From: an uncultured Clostridia bacterium
Lineage (GTDB): Bacteria; Bacillota; Clostridia; Christensenellales; Borkfalkiaceae
Length of the DNA: 64,000 nt
Assembly (NCBI GenBank): GCA_930990665.1
Contig: CAKNQN010000004.1
Span: 1-64,000 of the forward strand
Direction: 5' to 3'
Below are positions 36,756 through 44,960 of the stretch, one piece after another (position 1 is the stretch's first letter; each line of letters opens with the position of its first letter). The notes beneath the pieces are model-generated. The model ran no database searches. It worked only from the letters and a program-made list of their open reading frames with translations, and was not told the origin of the DNA. The position numbers were made by a program, and so were the translations under genes.

Positions 36756-37673
36756 ATGGACAAGATCGACGAAGAATTGCTGGAAACCATAGCGGATCTG
36801 CACGGCGTGCCGGAAGGCAGCTTCAACATCCGCAAGAACGGGAAACTGCTTGCGCGCAATTCGGACAGCGACGTGGAGATCGTTTCCAAAAAGGATAAAG
36901 ACGGAATCGATATCATTGTAAAACCGGGCGTGAAAGGGAAGTCCGTGCACATCCCCGTGCTTTTGACGGTGGGGGACTTTCAGGACCTCGTCTACAATGA
37001 CTTTTATATCGGCGAAAATGCGGACGTGACCATCATCGCCGGGTGCGGCATTCACAACGACACTTGCGGCGACGCGGTGCACGACGGCATCCACACCTTC
37101 CATCTGGAAAAAAATGCGAAGGTGCGGTATGTAGAGCGGCACTATGCGAACGGAGACGGGTCGGGTAAAAAAGAATTTATGCCGGTGACCAAGATCTTTC
37201 TCAAAGAGCGTTCCTCCTTTACGATGGAGTCGACGCAGCTGGGCGGCGTGACCTATACCGACCGCAAGACGTTTGCGACCGTCGGCAAAGACGCGCAGCT
37301 GATCGTCAAAGAGAAGATCCTCACTGACGGTGACGAGCGTGCGATCACCGATTTCAAGGTAAATCTGCGCGGGAAAAACAGCCGTGCGGACATCGTCAGC
37401 CGCAGCGTTGCCCGCGGAAAGTCGACGCAGGATTTCCACTCGAACATGATCGGCAAGAACGAATGTTTCGGGCACGTGGAGTGCGACGGCATCGTGCTCG
37501 ATTCCGCGCGCATCATTTCCGTTCCCAAGATCGACGCTGTCAGCCCCGAAGCGAGCCTCGTGCACGAGGCGGCGGTCGGCAAGATCGCGGGCGAACAGCT
37601 TTTGAAACTCATGAGCCTCGGCCTTACTGAACAGGAGGCCGAAGACGCCATCATCAAAGGATTTCTGCATTGA
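36756..37673 (+). CDS. sufB: SufB/SufD-like scaffold protein (short, minimal-system type)
   Basis: Beta-helix scaffold partner of SufC. It has the family core (VGKDAQLIVKEKILTDG, DIVSRSVARGKSTQDFHSNM, HVECDGIVLDSARIISVPKI) and the C-terminal helical SufBD segment (LVHEAAVGKIAGEQLLKLMSLGL). At 305 aa it lacks the N-terminal part of ~470-aa bacterial SufB. Cysteines occur in AGCGIHNDTCG and in the ECDG segment; the latter is a candidate cluster ligand. It is probably one half of a minimal SmsCB pair. Confidence 0.87.
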   Translation: MDKIDEELLETIADLHGVPEGSFNIRKNGKLLARNSDSDVEIVSKKDKDGIDIIVKPGVKGKSVHIPVLLTVGDFQDLVYNDFYIGENADVTIIAGCGIHNDTCGDAVHDGIHTFHLEKNAKVRYVERHYANGDGSGKKEFMPVTKIFLKERSSFTMESTQLGGVTYTDRKTFATVGKDAQLIVKEKILTDGDERAITDFKVNLRGKNSRADIVSRSVARGKSTQDFHSNMIGKNECFGHVECDGIVLDSARIISVPKIDAVSPEASLVHEAAVGKIAGEQLLKLMSLGLTEQEAEDAIIKGFLH

Positions 37674-37691
37674 TCGGATTCATTCCGTTAC

Positions 37692-37726
37692 AGAAGCGCC
37701 CGGCCTTGTGCCGGGCGCTTCTTTTA
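37692..37726 (+). terminator. sufCB terminator
   Basis: Stem agaagcgcccggc / gccgggcgcttct, perfect 13 bp, loop of 5, then a T-run. Confidence 0.88.
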
Positions 37727-38066
37727 TCGGAGAAAGGCGGCTTGGTCTGTATTATGCAATAGACGGTGAAAAAGTGATTGGCGCGGACACATGGAAAAGC
37801 GAAGTCGGTGCAAAGAGAAGCAAGGCGCGTCGGAGGTGAATAAACAGGCATAGGACGAAGGGGCGAAAAGACGGAGAAAAGGCAGGCAGGGGCGAAAAGG
37901 AAAAAGCGAACGCGGCAGGCAAGAAAAAAGGCAAACAAATTGGCTTGAAGTAAAAACCGAGGCGGCAGGAGGCGGCAGGGGCACGGGGGAGGTTCGGGCA
38001 TATCGTGCACGTGCGGCAAGGCTGTGGCATAGGATGGTATGAGGGTACTTTACGGAGGATAAAATT
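37727..38066 (+). other. Purine-rich spacer before the ZIP gene
   Basis: About 230 bp (37760-37995) is overwhelmingly purine on the plus strand, with gaaaag, ggcagg and ggcggcagg motifs. The minus-strand ORFs here are Pro/Phe/Leu-rich and look spurious. No clear promoter or RNA family was found. Confidence 0.5.
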
Positions 38067-38849
38067 TTGCAGCCGCTCATGCAGTTGCCGCTTTGGGTTC
38101 AGGCGGCGCTCGCCACTTGCTTTACCTGGTTTATGACGGCGCTCGGCGCGTCGTTTGTTTTTTTATCGAAGAGATTTTCTTCCCGCACGGTCAATGCGAT
38201 GCAGGGAACAGCCGCGGGAATCATGATCGCCGCGAGCTTTTTCTCACTTCTGCTTCCGGCCATGACCAGGCTGGAAAGCGGTGAAAGCGATGCTTTTGCC
38301 GCACTCGTGCTGTCGGTCGGTTTTCTGGCGGGCGGGGCGTTCATCGTCCTGTCCGATTTTGTCATGTCGCGCGTCCCGTCGTTTGCCGAAGGAAAGAAAC
38401 GGGGAGGATTCCTCACGTTCGCCGCGATGACCCTGCACAACATCCCCGAAGGCTTCGCCGTCGGCGTCGCGTTCGGCTCGCTCACGGGCAGCTATTCCGA
38501 CTGGATCGCCGCCGTCATGCTGGCCGTTGGCATCGGGATACAGAACTTTCCCGAAGGACTTTGCGTCGCCGTACCGCTCCGCAGAAACGGGTTTTCGGCG
38601 GCACGGGCATTCTTCTACGGTCAGTTTTCGGGGATCGTCGAGATCTTCGCCGGCGTGGCAGGAGCGGCGGCGGTGGGGCTCATCTCCTCGCTTTTGCCCT
38701 GGGCGCTCTCCTTTTCGGCGGGCGCGATGGTGGCGGTGTGCTGCGCGGAGCTCATCCCGCCCTGCGTGGCGGAAGGGAAGACATCCGCCGTCTGCGGCGT
38801 CACCTTCGGCTTTGTACTCATGATGTTTCTCGACGTACTGCTGGGATAA
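38067..38849 (+). CDS. ZIP family metal (zinc/iron) transporter
   Basis: 260 aa with about eight membrane helices. The metal-binding helix IV motif HNIPEGFAVGVAFG and helix V motif QNFPEGLCVAVPL are intact, as in ZupT/ZIP importers, although the His of helix V is Gln here. The start is TTG at 38067 with GGAGG 8 nt upstream. It likely takes up divalent cations; the exact metal cannot be read from the sequence. Confidence 0.9.
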   Translation: MQPLMQLPLWVQAALATCFTWFMTALGASFVFLSKRFSSRTVNAMQGTAAGIMIAASFFSLLLPAMTRLESGESDAFAALVLSVGFLAGGAFIVLSDFVMSRVPSFAEGKKRGGFLTFAAMTLHNIPEGFAVGVAFGSLTGSYSDWIAAVMLAVGIGIQNFPEGLCVAVPLRRNGFSAARAFFYGQFSGIVEIFAGVAGAAAVGLISSLLPWALSFSAGAMVAVCCAELIPPCVAEGKTSAVCGVTFGFVLMMFLDVLLG

Positions 38850-38858
38850 AGTTCTTTT

Positions 38859-38955
38859 GCGCGTAGAAAACCCGACGCATTTTTCGGATAAAAATTTTCT
38901 CGCGCGTAGAAAACTCGGCGCACTGCTCGTATAAAAAATTTTTCCGCGCGTATAA
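38859..38955 (+). repeat. Three ~43-44 bp repeats after the ZIP gene
   Basis: gcgcgtagaaaac occurs at 38859 and 38902, and gcgcgtataaaa at 38946, each followed by related A/T-rich sequence. The array fills the space between the ZIP stop and the SDR ribosome site. Confidence 0.75.
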
Positions 38956-38984
38956 AAAGGGAAGGTTCCGGCAATAACTTCGGC

Positions 38985-39848
38985 ATGGAAACTTCCGAAA
39001 AGACGAAAAAAAGCGCCTCCGAACAGGACAGCGCGGAAAAACAGCGCGCAGAGCGCGCCAGAAAGACGGTGATCGTCGTCGGGGCATCGTCGGGCATCGG
39101 TTACGAAACGGCGCTGCGCCTGGTAGGCAGAGGGTATTCCGTCGTGAACATTTCCCGCACGCCCTGCGGGCTGGAGCGGGTGAAAAACTACGCGGCGGAC
39201 GTGACCGTCGGCGATACGCTCGGAAAGGCGGTCAAGAGCATCGCGGCCGAAGCGGAGTATATCTGCGGGCTTGTCTATTGCCCGGGGTATTCGATGGCCG
39301 CCCCGATCGAGTATGCGGACGAAAAGGACTACCGCTATCTCTTTGAAGTCAATTATTTCGGCGCGCTGCGCGCCATCCGCGCCGTGGCTCCCTATCTGAA
39401 AAAGCGGGGCGGGAAGATCATTCTCGTCAGCTCCATGGGCGGAACCTTTCCTGTCGCGTTCGACAGCTTTTACAGCAGTTCGAAAGCGGCGGTCGATATG
39501 CTCGTAAAGGGGGCCGCGATCGAGCTCGGGCCGTACAATATCCGCGTCTGTTCCGCACAGCCCGGCGGGACCTCCACCGGCTTTACTTTCAAGCGGAAGA
39601 TCTACGCGGACGAGGACAACCGCGAATATGCCGCCAAAGTCAAGCGCGCGGCTGCCGCTCTCGCCAATATGGAGCAGGGTGGCATGAGTGCGGGGGAGGT
39701 GGCAAATTCCATCGCAGACGCTTTCTGCGAGAAAAATCCGCCCCTTTTGCTGCAATGCGGCGGCTGGAACAAATTTTATGCCGTCGCCAAACGCATCCTG
39801 CCGGAAAAAGCGACCCAATACATCAACCGGAAACGCTATAAGCAGTGA
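38985..39848 (+). CDS. Short-chain dehydrogenase/reductase
   Basis: Rossmann-fold NAD(P)H oxidoreductase. It has VIVVGASSGIGYE (cofactor) near residue 30, the catalytic Ser in ILVSSMGG and YSSSK (Tyr/Lys). It is 287 aa. The first ~26 residues are a charged Lys/Glu/Ser extension not typical of the family. The Arg in NISRT suggests NADPH preference. The substrate is unknown. A weak AAGG-like site lies before the ATG; it might be cotranscribed with the ZIP gene. Confidence 0.88.
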   Translation: METSEKTKKSASEQDSAEKQRAERARKTVIVVGASSGIGYETALRLVGRGYSVVNISRTPCGLERVKNYAADVTVGDTLGKAVKSIAAEAEYICGLVYCPGYSMAAPIEYADEKDYRYLFEVNYFGALRAIRAVAPYLKKRGGKIILVSSMGGTFPVAFDSFYSSSKAAVDMLVKGAAIELGPYNIRVCSAQPGGTSTGFTFKRKIYADEDNREYAAKVKRAAAALANMEQGGMSAGEVANSIADAFCEKNPPLLLQCGGWNKFYAVAKRILPEKATQYINRKRYKQ

Positions 39849-39971
39849 TGTTTGCGCGGTCCGCATACGCCGGCCGCAGGACAAGAAAAAATTGTTTTCG
39901 TGCGGCAAAAGTTCTATTGTTTTTAGCATGAAAATTTTTGTACAGCGTATGGCAAAACTTTTTTGCTTTCT

Positions 39972-40140
39972 GCATGAAAATTATCTTACTACGCAGGGCA
40001 ACAAAAAACTCCTTTGCATCCCGCATGAGAACTTTCTTACTACACAGGGCAACAAAAAACTCCTTTGCATCCCGCATGAGAACTTTCTTACTACGCAGGG
40101 CAACAAAAAAACTCCTTTGCATCCCGCATGAGAACTTTCT
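39972..40140 (-). repeat. 51-bp tandem repeat, about 3.3 copies
   Basis: gcatga anchors recur at 39972, 40023, 40074 and 40126. Each unit contains aaaactcctttgc, which on the minus strand is the 3' arm and U-tract of the serA terminator. The left copy is more diverged. Confidence 0.9.
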
Positions 40141-40165
40141 CACCGTACAGAAGCAAAGGAGTTTT
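40108..40165 (-). terminator. serC-serA terminator with long loop
   Basis: On the minus strand aaaactcctttgc (40165-40153) pairs perfectly with gcaaaggagtttt (40120-40108) and is followed by further T. A small tgaga/tctca hairpin lies in the loop. The same 3' arm recurs at 40056-40068 and 40005-40017. Confidence 0.75.
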
Positions 40166-40175
40166 CATTTTTTGA

Positions 40176-41333
40176 TCAGTCAAACACGCGCAGACGGATG
40201 ACGCTGTCGAGTTTGCGGATATCCTTGATCACTTTTTCATTCGGAGTCGCATCCAGATCGACGATCATGTAAGCCATATCTTTTTTGGACTTATCCAGGA
40301 GATTGGCGATGTTGATGTTTTCGCCGGAAATGATGGAGGTGATCTTCGAGATCACGCCCTCCACGTTCTTGTGCATGACGCACAAGCGAGCGGCGGAAGT
40401 GCGGGGCGCGGAGACGTCGGGCAGGTTCACGCTGTGGGTGATGTTGCCGTTTTCGATGTAGTCGACGAGTTCTCTCGCCGCCATCGCCGCACAGTTGTCC
40501 TCCGCTTCGGGGGTGCTGGCGCCCAGGTGCGGGACGCAGATCACGTTTTTGGCTCCGATGAGCTCTTCGCAGGGGAAGTCTGTGATGTAGCGCTCCATTT
40601 TACCGCTGTTCACCGCGTCAAGGATGGCCGGAACGTCGACCAGCTCGCCGCGCGAATTGTTGATGAGGACAACGCCGTCTTTCATGCTCTGAATGGATTC
40701 GGCATTGAACATGCTCTGCGTGTCGGGGGTGAGGGGGACGTGCACGGTCACGAAGTCCGCCTCTTTGAGGAGGGTCGCGAGGTCGGCGGTCTTTACGCGG
40801 GTATCCAGGTGCAGGGCGGCCTGTACCGAAAGGAAGGGGTCATAGCCGATGACTTGCATGCCGAGGTTCGCCGCCGTGTTTGCGACCAGGACGCCGATCG
40901 CGCCGAGCCCGACGACGCCGAGCGTCTTGCCGAAGATCTCGTGCCCGACAAAGGCGGATTTGCCCTTTTCGACGGCCTTGGAGATCCCTTCGGTCCCTTT
41001 GAGCGTCTTGACCCATTCGATCGCGTCGACGATCTTCCTTCCGCCGAGGAACAGCTCGCACATGACGAGCTCTTTCACCGCGTTGGCGTTGGCGCCCGGG
41101 GTGTTGAAGACGACGATGCCCTTTTCGGAGCATTTCGGAATGGGGATGTTGTTGGTCCCCGCGCCCGCCCGTGCGACGGCAAGCAGTTCGTCGTTGAGAG
41201 GGTATTCGTGCATATTGAAGCTGCGCAGCATGATCCCTTCGGGCGCCGTCGCTTCCTTGGTGAAGGTGTAGCCGGCAGGGAATTCCCTGTCCGCTACGGG
41301 GCTGATCTCGTTGAGCTTGAGTATCTGAGGCAT
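40176..41333 (-). CDS. serA: D-3-phosphoglycerate dehydrogenase
   Basis: First step of serine biosynthesis, NAD-dependent oxidation of 3-phosphoglycerate. It has the Rossmann motif GVVGLGAIGVLVANTA near residue 145 and catalytic Arg/Glu/His in NNSRGELVD, PCEELIG and VPHLGAST. A C-terminal ACT domain (LCVMHKNVEGVISKITSII) follows. It is 385 aa, the short type without the intervening domain. AAGGAG precedes the ATG. It follows serC by 31 bp in the same direction. Confidence 0.95.
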   Translation of the reverse strand: MPQILKLNEISPVADREFPAGYTFTKEATAPEGIMLRSFNMHEYPLNDELLAVARAGAGTNNIPIPKCSEKGIVVFNTPGANANAVKELVMCELFLGGRKIVDAIEWVKTLKGTEGISKAVEKGKSAFVGHEIFGKTLGVVGLGAIGVLVANTAANLGMQVIGYDPFLSVQAALHLDTRVKTADLATLLKEADFVTVHVPLTPDTQSMFNAESIQSMKDGVVLINNSRGELVDVPAILDAVNSGKMERYITDFPCEELIGAKNVICVPHLGASTPEAEDNCAAMAARELVDYIENGNITHSVNLPDVSAPRTSAARLCVMHKNVEGVISKITSIISGENINIANLLDKSKKDMAYMIVDLDATPNEKVIKDIRKLDSVIRLRVFD

Positions 41334-41364
41334 TGTTTTCTCCTTATCGTCGGTAAGTGCCCGT

Positions 41365-42438
41365 TCAGGCGTTTTCTTTTTCGAACTTTTTCATGAACTC
41401 GATGAGCGCTTTCACCCCTTCTACGGGCATTGCGTTGTAGATGGAGGCGCGCATGCCGCCCACCAGGCGGTGTCCTTTCAGCGACACGAGCCCGGCCGCC
41501 TTCGACTCTTTTACGAATTTGTCGTCCAGATCTTTCGAGGGGGTCACGAAAGGCACGTTCATGATCGAGCGGTATTCTTTGACTACGTTGTTGGTATAGA
41601 ATTTGGAATTGTCGATGAAGTCGTACAGGAGTCCCGCTTTATACTCATCGATCTTGTTGATCTCCTTGATGCCGCCCAGTTTTTTCAGATAACGGAAGAC
41701 GAGGTTGGCCATATAGATGGCAAAGCAGGGGGGCGTGTTGTACAGGGAACCGTTGTCCGCCTGCGTCTTCCACTTGAGCATGGTCGGGCAATCGGGCAGA
41801 GGGTTCTCGATCAGGTCTTTGCGCGCGATGACGATGGTCACGCCCGCGGGCGCCACGTTTTTCTGCGCGCCGGCGTAGATGACGCCGAATTTGGATACAT
41901 CGATCTCGCGCGAAAGGATTTCCGAGCTCATGTCCGCCACGAGGGGAGCCTTGACGTTCGGGAACTTGATGTAACGGGTACCGAAGATGGTGTTGTTGGA
42001 GCAGATGTGCACATAATCGGCGTCGTCATTGAAAGCGATCTTGTCCACATCGGGAATATAGGTATAGGTCTTGTCTTCCGAAGAGGCGACTTTGCGCGCA
42101 TCCCCGTAGATCTGCCCTTCCTGCCAGGCTTTTTTCGAGAAGTTGCCCGTCACGATGTAGTCCGCTTTGCCCGTGTGCATCAGGTTGAGGGGTACGGCTG
42201 CAAACTGCTGGCTGGCGCCTCCCTGCACGAACAGAACACAGTAGTTCTCGGGGATGTTGAGAAGCTCGCGGAGATTGGCTTCCGCCTCTTCCACGATTGC
42301 GGAAAACGCTTTGTCGCGGTGGCTGATCTCGCATACGCTCATGCCCGTGCCCTGGAAATCGAGGAACTCTTTCTGTGCCTCTTCCAGCACTTCGAGCGGA
42401 AGCATCGAAGGCCCTGCCGAAAAGTTATAAACTCTCAT
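41365..42438 (-). CDS. serC: Phosphoserine aminotransferase
   Basis: PLP enzyme converting 3-phosphohydroxypyruvate to phosphoserine. It has the N-terminal YNFSAGPSMLP, SHRDKAF, and the PLP lysine in VIYAGAQKNVAPAG. It is 357 aa, the usual length. It is first in a two-gene operon with serA; serB is not in the window. AAGGAG lies 9 nt upstream. Confidence 0.97.
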   Translation of the reverse strand: MRVYNFSAGPSMLPLEVLEEAQKEFLDFQGTGMSVCEISHRDKAFSAIVEEAEANLRELLNIPENYCVLFVQGGASQQFAAVPLNLMHTGKADYIVTGNFSKKAWQEGQIYGDARKVASSEDKTYTYIPDVDKIAFNDDADYVHICSNNTIFGTRYIKFPNVKAPLVADMSSEILSREIDVSKFGVIYAGAQKNVAPAGVTIVIARKDLIENPLPDCPTMLKWKTQADNGSLYNTPPCFAIYMANLVFRYLKKLGGIKEINKIDEYKAGLLYDFIDNSKFYTNNVVKEYRSIMNVPFVTPSKDLDDKFVKESKAAGLVSLKGHRLVGGMRASIYNAMPVEGVKALIEFMKKFEKENA

Positions 42439-42531
42439 ATTCAGTACTCCTTAGATATTTTTACAAAAACGAACGGCGCCGAAAATTTTCGCCGGAATGC
42501 GGTATGGCATCTTCCGCCGCCATATAATAAT

Positions 42532-42560
42532 ATTATATAATAAACGGACGCATTAAGCAA
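42532..42560 (-). promoter_or_regulatory. serC-serA promoter
   Basis: Minus-strand TTGCTT and TATAAT with a 17-bp spacer, leader about 90 nt. Confidence 0.7.
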
Positions 42561-42662
42561 CTCTTTGGGCGCGTCAAACGGGAGGGGGAACAAAAAAATT
42601 TCTGCAATGAAACAATTTGTATAAAAAGTTGGCAGGATTGTCCAAAATAATCGGGCAAAGTA

Positions 42663-42691
42663 TTTACTTTTTTTCCGAAATATAGTAAAAT
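42663..42691 (+). promoter_or_regulatory. Promoter of the coiled-coil gene
   Basis: TTTACT and TAAAAT with a 17-bp spacer. Its position places the ATG at 42697 at the transcript start, which argues for the internal ATG at 42784. Confidence 0.65.
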
Positions 42692-42783
42692 AGTAAATGG
42701 AAAAGAGCAAGTCCGCGGCGCGGTCACCCGAAGACGCGGCGGCAGACAAAACAAAGCGAGGCTACGGCTTCGAAGGGGGCTAT

Positions 42784-44595
42784 ATGGCAGACTCTCAGAA
42801 CAAGGCAGGCGGGCTTACGGCGGCAGAACGCCTGAAAAGCACAGAAAAATACCTTTCCGAAATGCGCGGAGTGCTCAACGCGATGGATGAGATCGCCGCC
42901 ATGCGCGCCAAGCGCGGCGATGCCCCGTCGGACGATTACAACGGCTACAAGCGTTCGAGTGTGGAAAAATTCGTCAAAGAGCTGGAAAAGCAGCGCTCGT
43001 CTATTCTTGCGGAGATCGAGAGCGGGGAGAGGAAACGCAGCGAACAGCTGCGCGACCAGGCTCGCCGCGAGCACGAAAAGGCGCAGCAGGAACTTGCCCT
43101 TGCCCGCCGTGAACGCGAACAGGCGCAGGTACAGCAGCAGAATAAAGCGATCTCCGAGCTGTCGCAGAAGGTGGACAGCATGGCCATAACGCCCCGGGAT
43201 TCCGCCGTCGCGAGTTTCCGCAAGGGCGACGTTTCGCTCGCGGTGGAGGGCATGTATTCCGGGCTTTCGCTCGACATTGAAAAAATGCGCGACGATATCC
43301 TGCAGGAACTCAAATATTCCTATAAACAGGATATGGCTATTTACGATGATCTTTCTGCCAAGATCGACGCGATCAAGCCTGTCGATACGGCGGCTTTCGA
43401 AGAGACGCTCAAACCCATCGGCGAGGGTATCACGGCTCTCGACGAAAAGCTGAACGCCTTGCAGCCGGTCGATTACGATCAGCTTGCCGACCGTGTGGCG
43501 GCGAAAGTCGTTTCGGGCGGGATCGATTACGAGACGCTGGCGCGTCACATCGTGGAGATCATGGCGGGTGCGGGCGTCGGAGCGGCGGCAGGTGCTGCTG
43601 CGGCGGCTCCCGAGCGCGCGGAATTTTCTGCCATGCAGCAGAAGATCGACGACATCAAGAGCACGTTGGACGGGGCCGTGAGTGTGAAGCATATGCCCGA
43701 ATTCCGCAAGCTGGATACGCTCATCGCGCAGTATCTGCGCACCCTTTCGTATGATTTGATCCCCGATCTGCTCGTCACGGCAAACCGCGCCAAAGACGAC
43801 GCGAACCGCTATATCATCAGCGGGAACATCCTGCGGGGCGAAACCATGCTTTCCGACCTCCGCGTGCGCCTTTCCCGCGTCAATATCTGGGGCACGGCGG
43901 CGCTGACGGCGGTGTCGGATGCCGTCGCACAGAATCATCTGCCCGTCACCTATTCCGCCGAAGCTCTCGAAGCGTTCAGACAGGCGGTTTCGGCTTTTGA
44001 ACAGGCGCCCGCTCTCCCGCAGGAAGACGTATTGCAGAAACTTCTTTCGGCGAAGAACGCGCTTTTCCTGGATACCGATATGGAGGCGATGGACAGAGAT
44101 ACCCTCGCAGAGCTCATGGAGATGAAGGAAGCGATCGGCGAAAATGTGCCCGAAAAGGGGCAGATCGACAATCTCAACGAGCTCAAAAAGGAGATCATGT
44201 CCTTCAATCTTTCCTATTTCATCGATTTCTCGCCCGTACAGGCGGAGGAAAAACCGCAGCCTGCGCCGTCGGTGGATACGCAGGCGATCCTCGATGCGAT
44301 CGGCCGCCTGAACGTCCAGCCGGCCGCCCAGCCGTCTGTCCAGCCGGTCGCCGCCGAACCCGTGGCGGAAGCCGTGCACGAGAAGATCGCGGGCATTCCG
44401 CGCGTGAGCGCACCCAAAAAGCCCCGCGTGCTGCGCCCTGCCGTCTCTTCGAAAGACAACAAAGTGGAGCATACGGAACAGCCTCTGCGCGTCACAAAGC
44501 GCAAGCTGCCCGTGAAAGACGAGAACCCGGACGCGCTCTCCAAACAGATCGTCAGCGAACTCGCCTCGCGTATCGCAAACAGCAGGCTTAAATAA
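42784..44595 (+). CDS. Large coiled-coil protein of unknown function
   Basis: 603 aa from the ATG at 42784 (AAGGGGG upstream). No signal peptide or membrane helix is visible. The N-terminal ~150 residues contain a strongly charged Glu/Arg/Gln coiled coil (RKRSEQLRDQARREHEKAQQ). A middle region has two related motifs, PVDYDQLADRVAAKVV and GIDYETLARHIVEIM, then an Ala/Gly stretch (GAGVGAAAGAAAAA). A helical domain with HMPEFRKLDTLIAQYLR and ANRAKDDANRYIISG follows. The C-terminal ~120 residues are Pro/Val/Ala-rich and end in a basic tail (KKPRVLRP, VTKRKLPVK). I do not recognise the family. Being upstream of rnj on the same strand could mean a link to RNA decay or a scaffold role, but a 366-bp gap separates them. 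Confidence 0.85.
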   Translation: MADSQNKAGGLTAAERLKSTEKYLSEMRGVLNAMDEIAAMRAKRGDAPSDDYNGYKRSSVEKFVKELEKQRSSILAEIESGERKRSEQLRDQARREHEKAQQELALARREREQAQVQQQNKAISELSQKVDSMAITPRDSAVASFRKGDVSLAVEGMYSGLSLDIEKMRDDILQELKYSYKQDMAIYDDLSAKIDAIKPVDTAAFEETLKPIGEGITALDEKLNALQPVDYDQLADRVAAKVVSGGIDYETLARHIVEIMAGAGVGAAAGAAAAAPERAEFSAMQQKIDDIKSTLDGAVSVKHMPEFRKLDTLIAQYLRTLSYDLIPDLLVTANRAKDDANRYIISGNILRGETMLSDLRVRLSRVNIWGTAALTAVSDAVAQNHLPVTYSAEALEAFRQAVSAFEQAPALPQEDVLQKLLSAKNALFLDTDMEAMDRDTLAELMEMKEAIGENVPEKGQIDNLNELKKEIMSFNLSYFIDFSPVQAEEKPQPAPSVDTQAILDAIGRLNVQPAAQPSVQPVAAEPVAEAVHEKIAGIPRVSAPKKPRVLRPAVSSKDNKVEHTEQPLRVTKRKLPVKDENPDALSKQIVSELASRIANSRLK

Positions 44596-44960
44596 AACAG
44601 GATTCGCCTCATTCTGCCGCAATGCGGCAGAATGAGCAAACAGACGAAGCCGGTGTAACTCCGAAGACGCGGCTTTGCGGTTTAGCGAACCGCACGGCGT
44701 CCGCGCAGGATCGGGCAGAGTATTTTGCAGGTGTGCGTGAGATCGCGCAAGATCGCAATTCTCCCTTTTGCCGAGGTACATGGCGCCTGCGCATAACCGC
44801 AGGTCTGCATTTTGCAGGACCTGCTGAGAGCCGCATTCGTCTGAAAGATAAAAATAACAGGCCGGGCATTCGTTCTGAACGGAGAAAACCGGAAGAGGGG
44901 GCTGGATGGCATTCAGCCCTTTGTCGCGTATTGCCCGGGCCGAAGTGTAAGGAGTATATT
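44596..44960 (+). other. 366-bp structured leader/spacer before rnj
   Basis: Holds a perfect 13-bp hairpin (44608-44620 with 44624-44636, loop aat, no T-tract). A tgcggtt/aaccgca hairpin lies near 44676, and a gcaggtc-tgca / tgca-gacctgc hairpin at 44799-44824. The frame stays open into rnj but shows no homology. It may be a long 5' UTR. Confidence 0.5.

Larger units (their letters stand above)
39849..40175 (+). other. SDR-serA convergent spacer
   Basis: Nearly filled by the 51-bp repeat array and the serA terminator described separately. The ORFs on both strands across it are products of the repeat (51 bp is 17 codons) and lack ribosome sites. Confidence 0.6.
42439..42783. other. Divergent serC / coiled-coil gene regulatory region
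   Basis: Contains the serC promoter (minus) and the coiled-coil gene promoter (plus). A perfect 12-bp palindrome cgaaaattttcg lies near 42480 in the serC leader and could be an operator. Confidence 0.5.

Noticed and set aside
37654-38080. Pro/Phe/Leu-rich minus-strand ORFs
   Set aside because: Arise from the purine-rich plus strand; no start signals or homology.
39972-40140. Possible CRISPR array
   Set aside because: The units are contiguous 51-bp tandem copies with no unique spacers, and no cas genes are present.
39823-40143. 106-aa repeat-encoded minus-strand ORF
   Set aside because: Generated by the 51-bp repeat (17 codons); lies downstream of the serA terminator and has no ribosome site.
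44780-44880. TPP-riboswitch-like CTGAGA element before rnj
   Set aside because: Only short motif resemblance; the second conserved helix and the thiamine gene context are missing.
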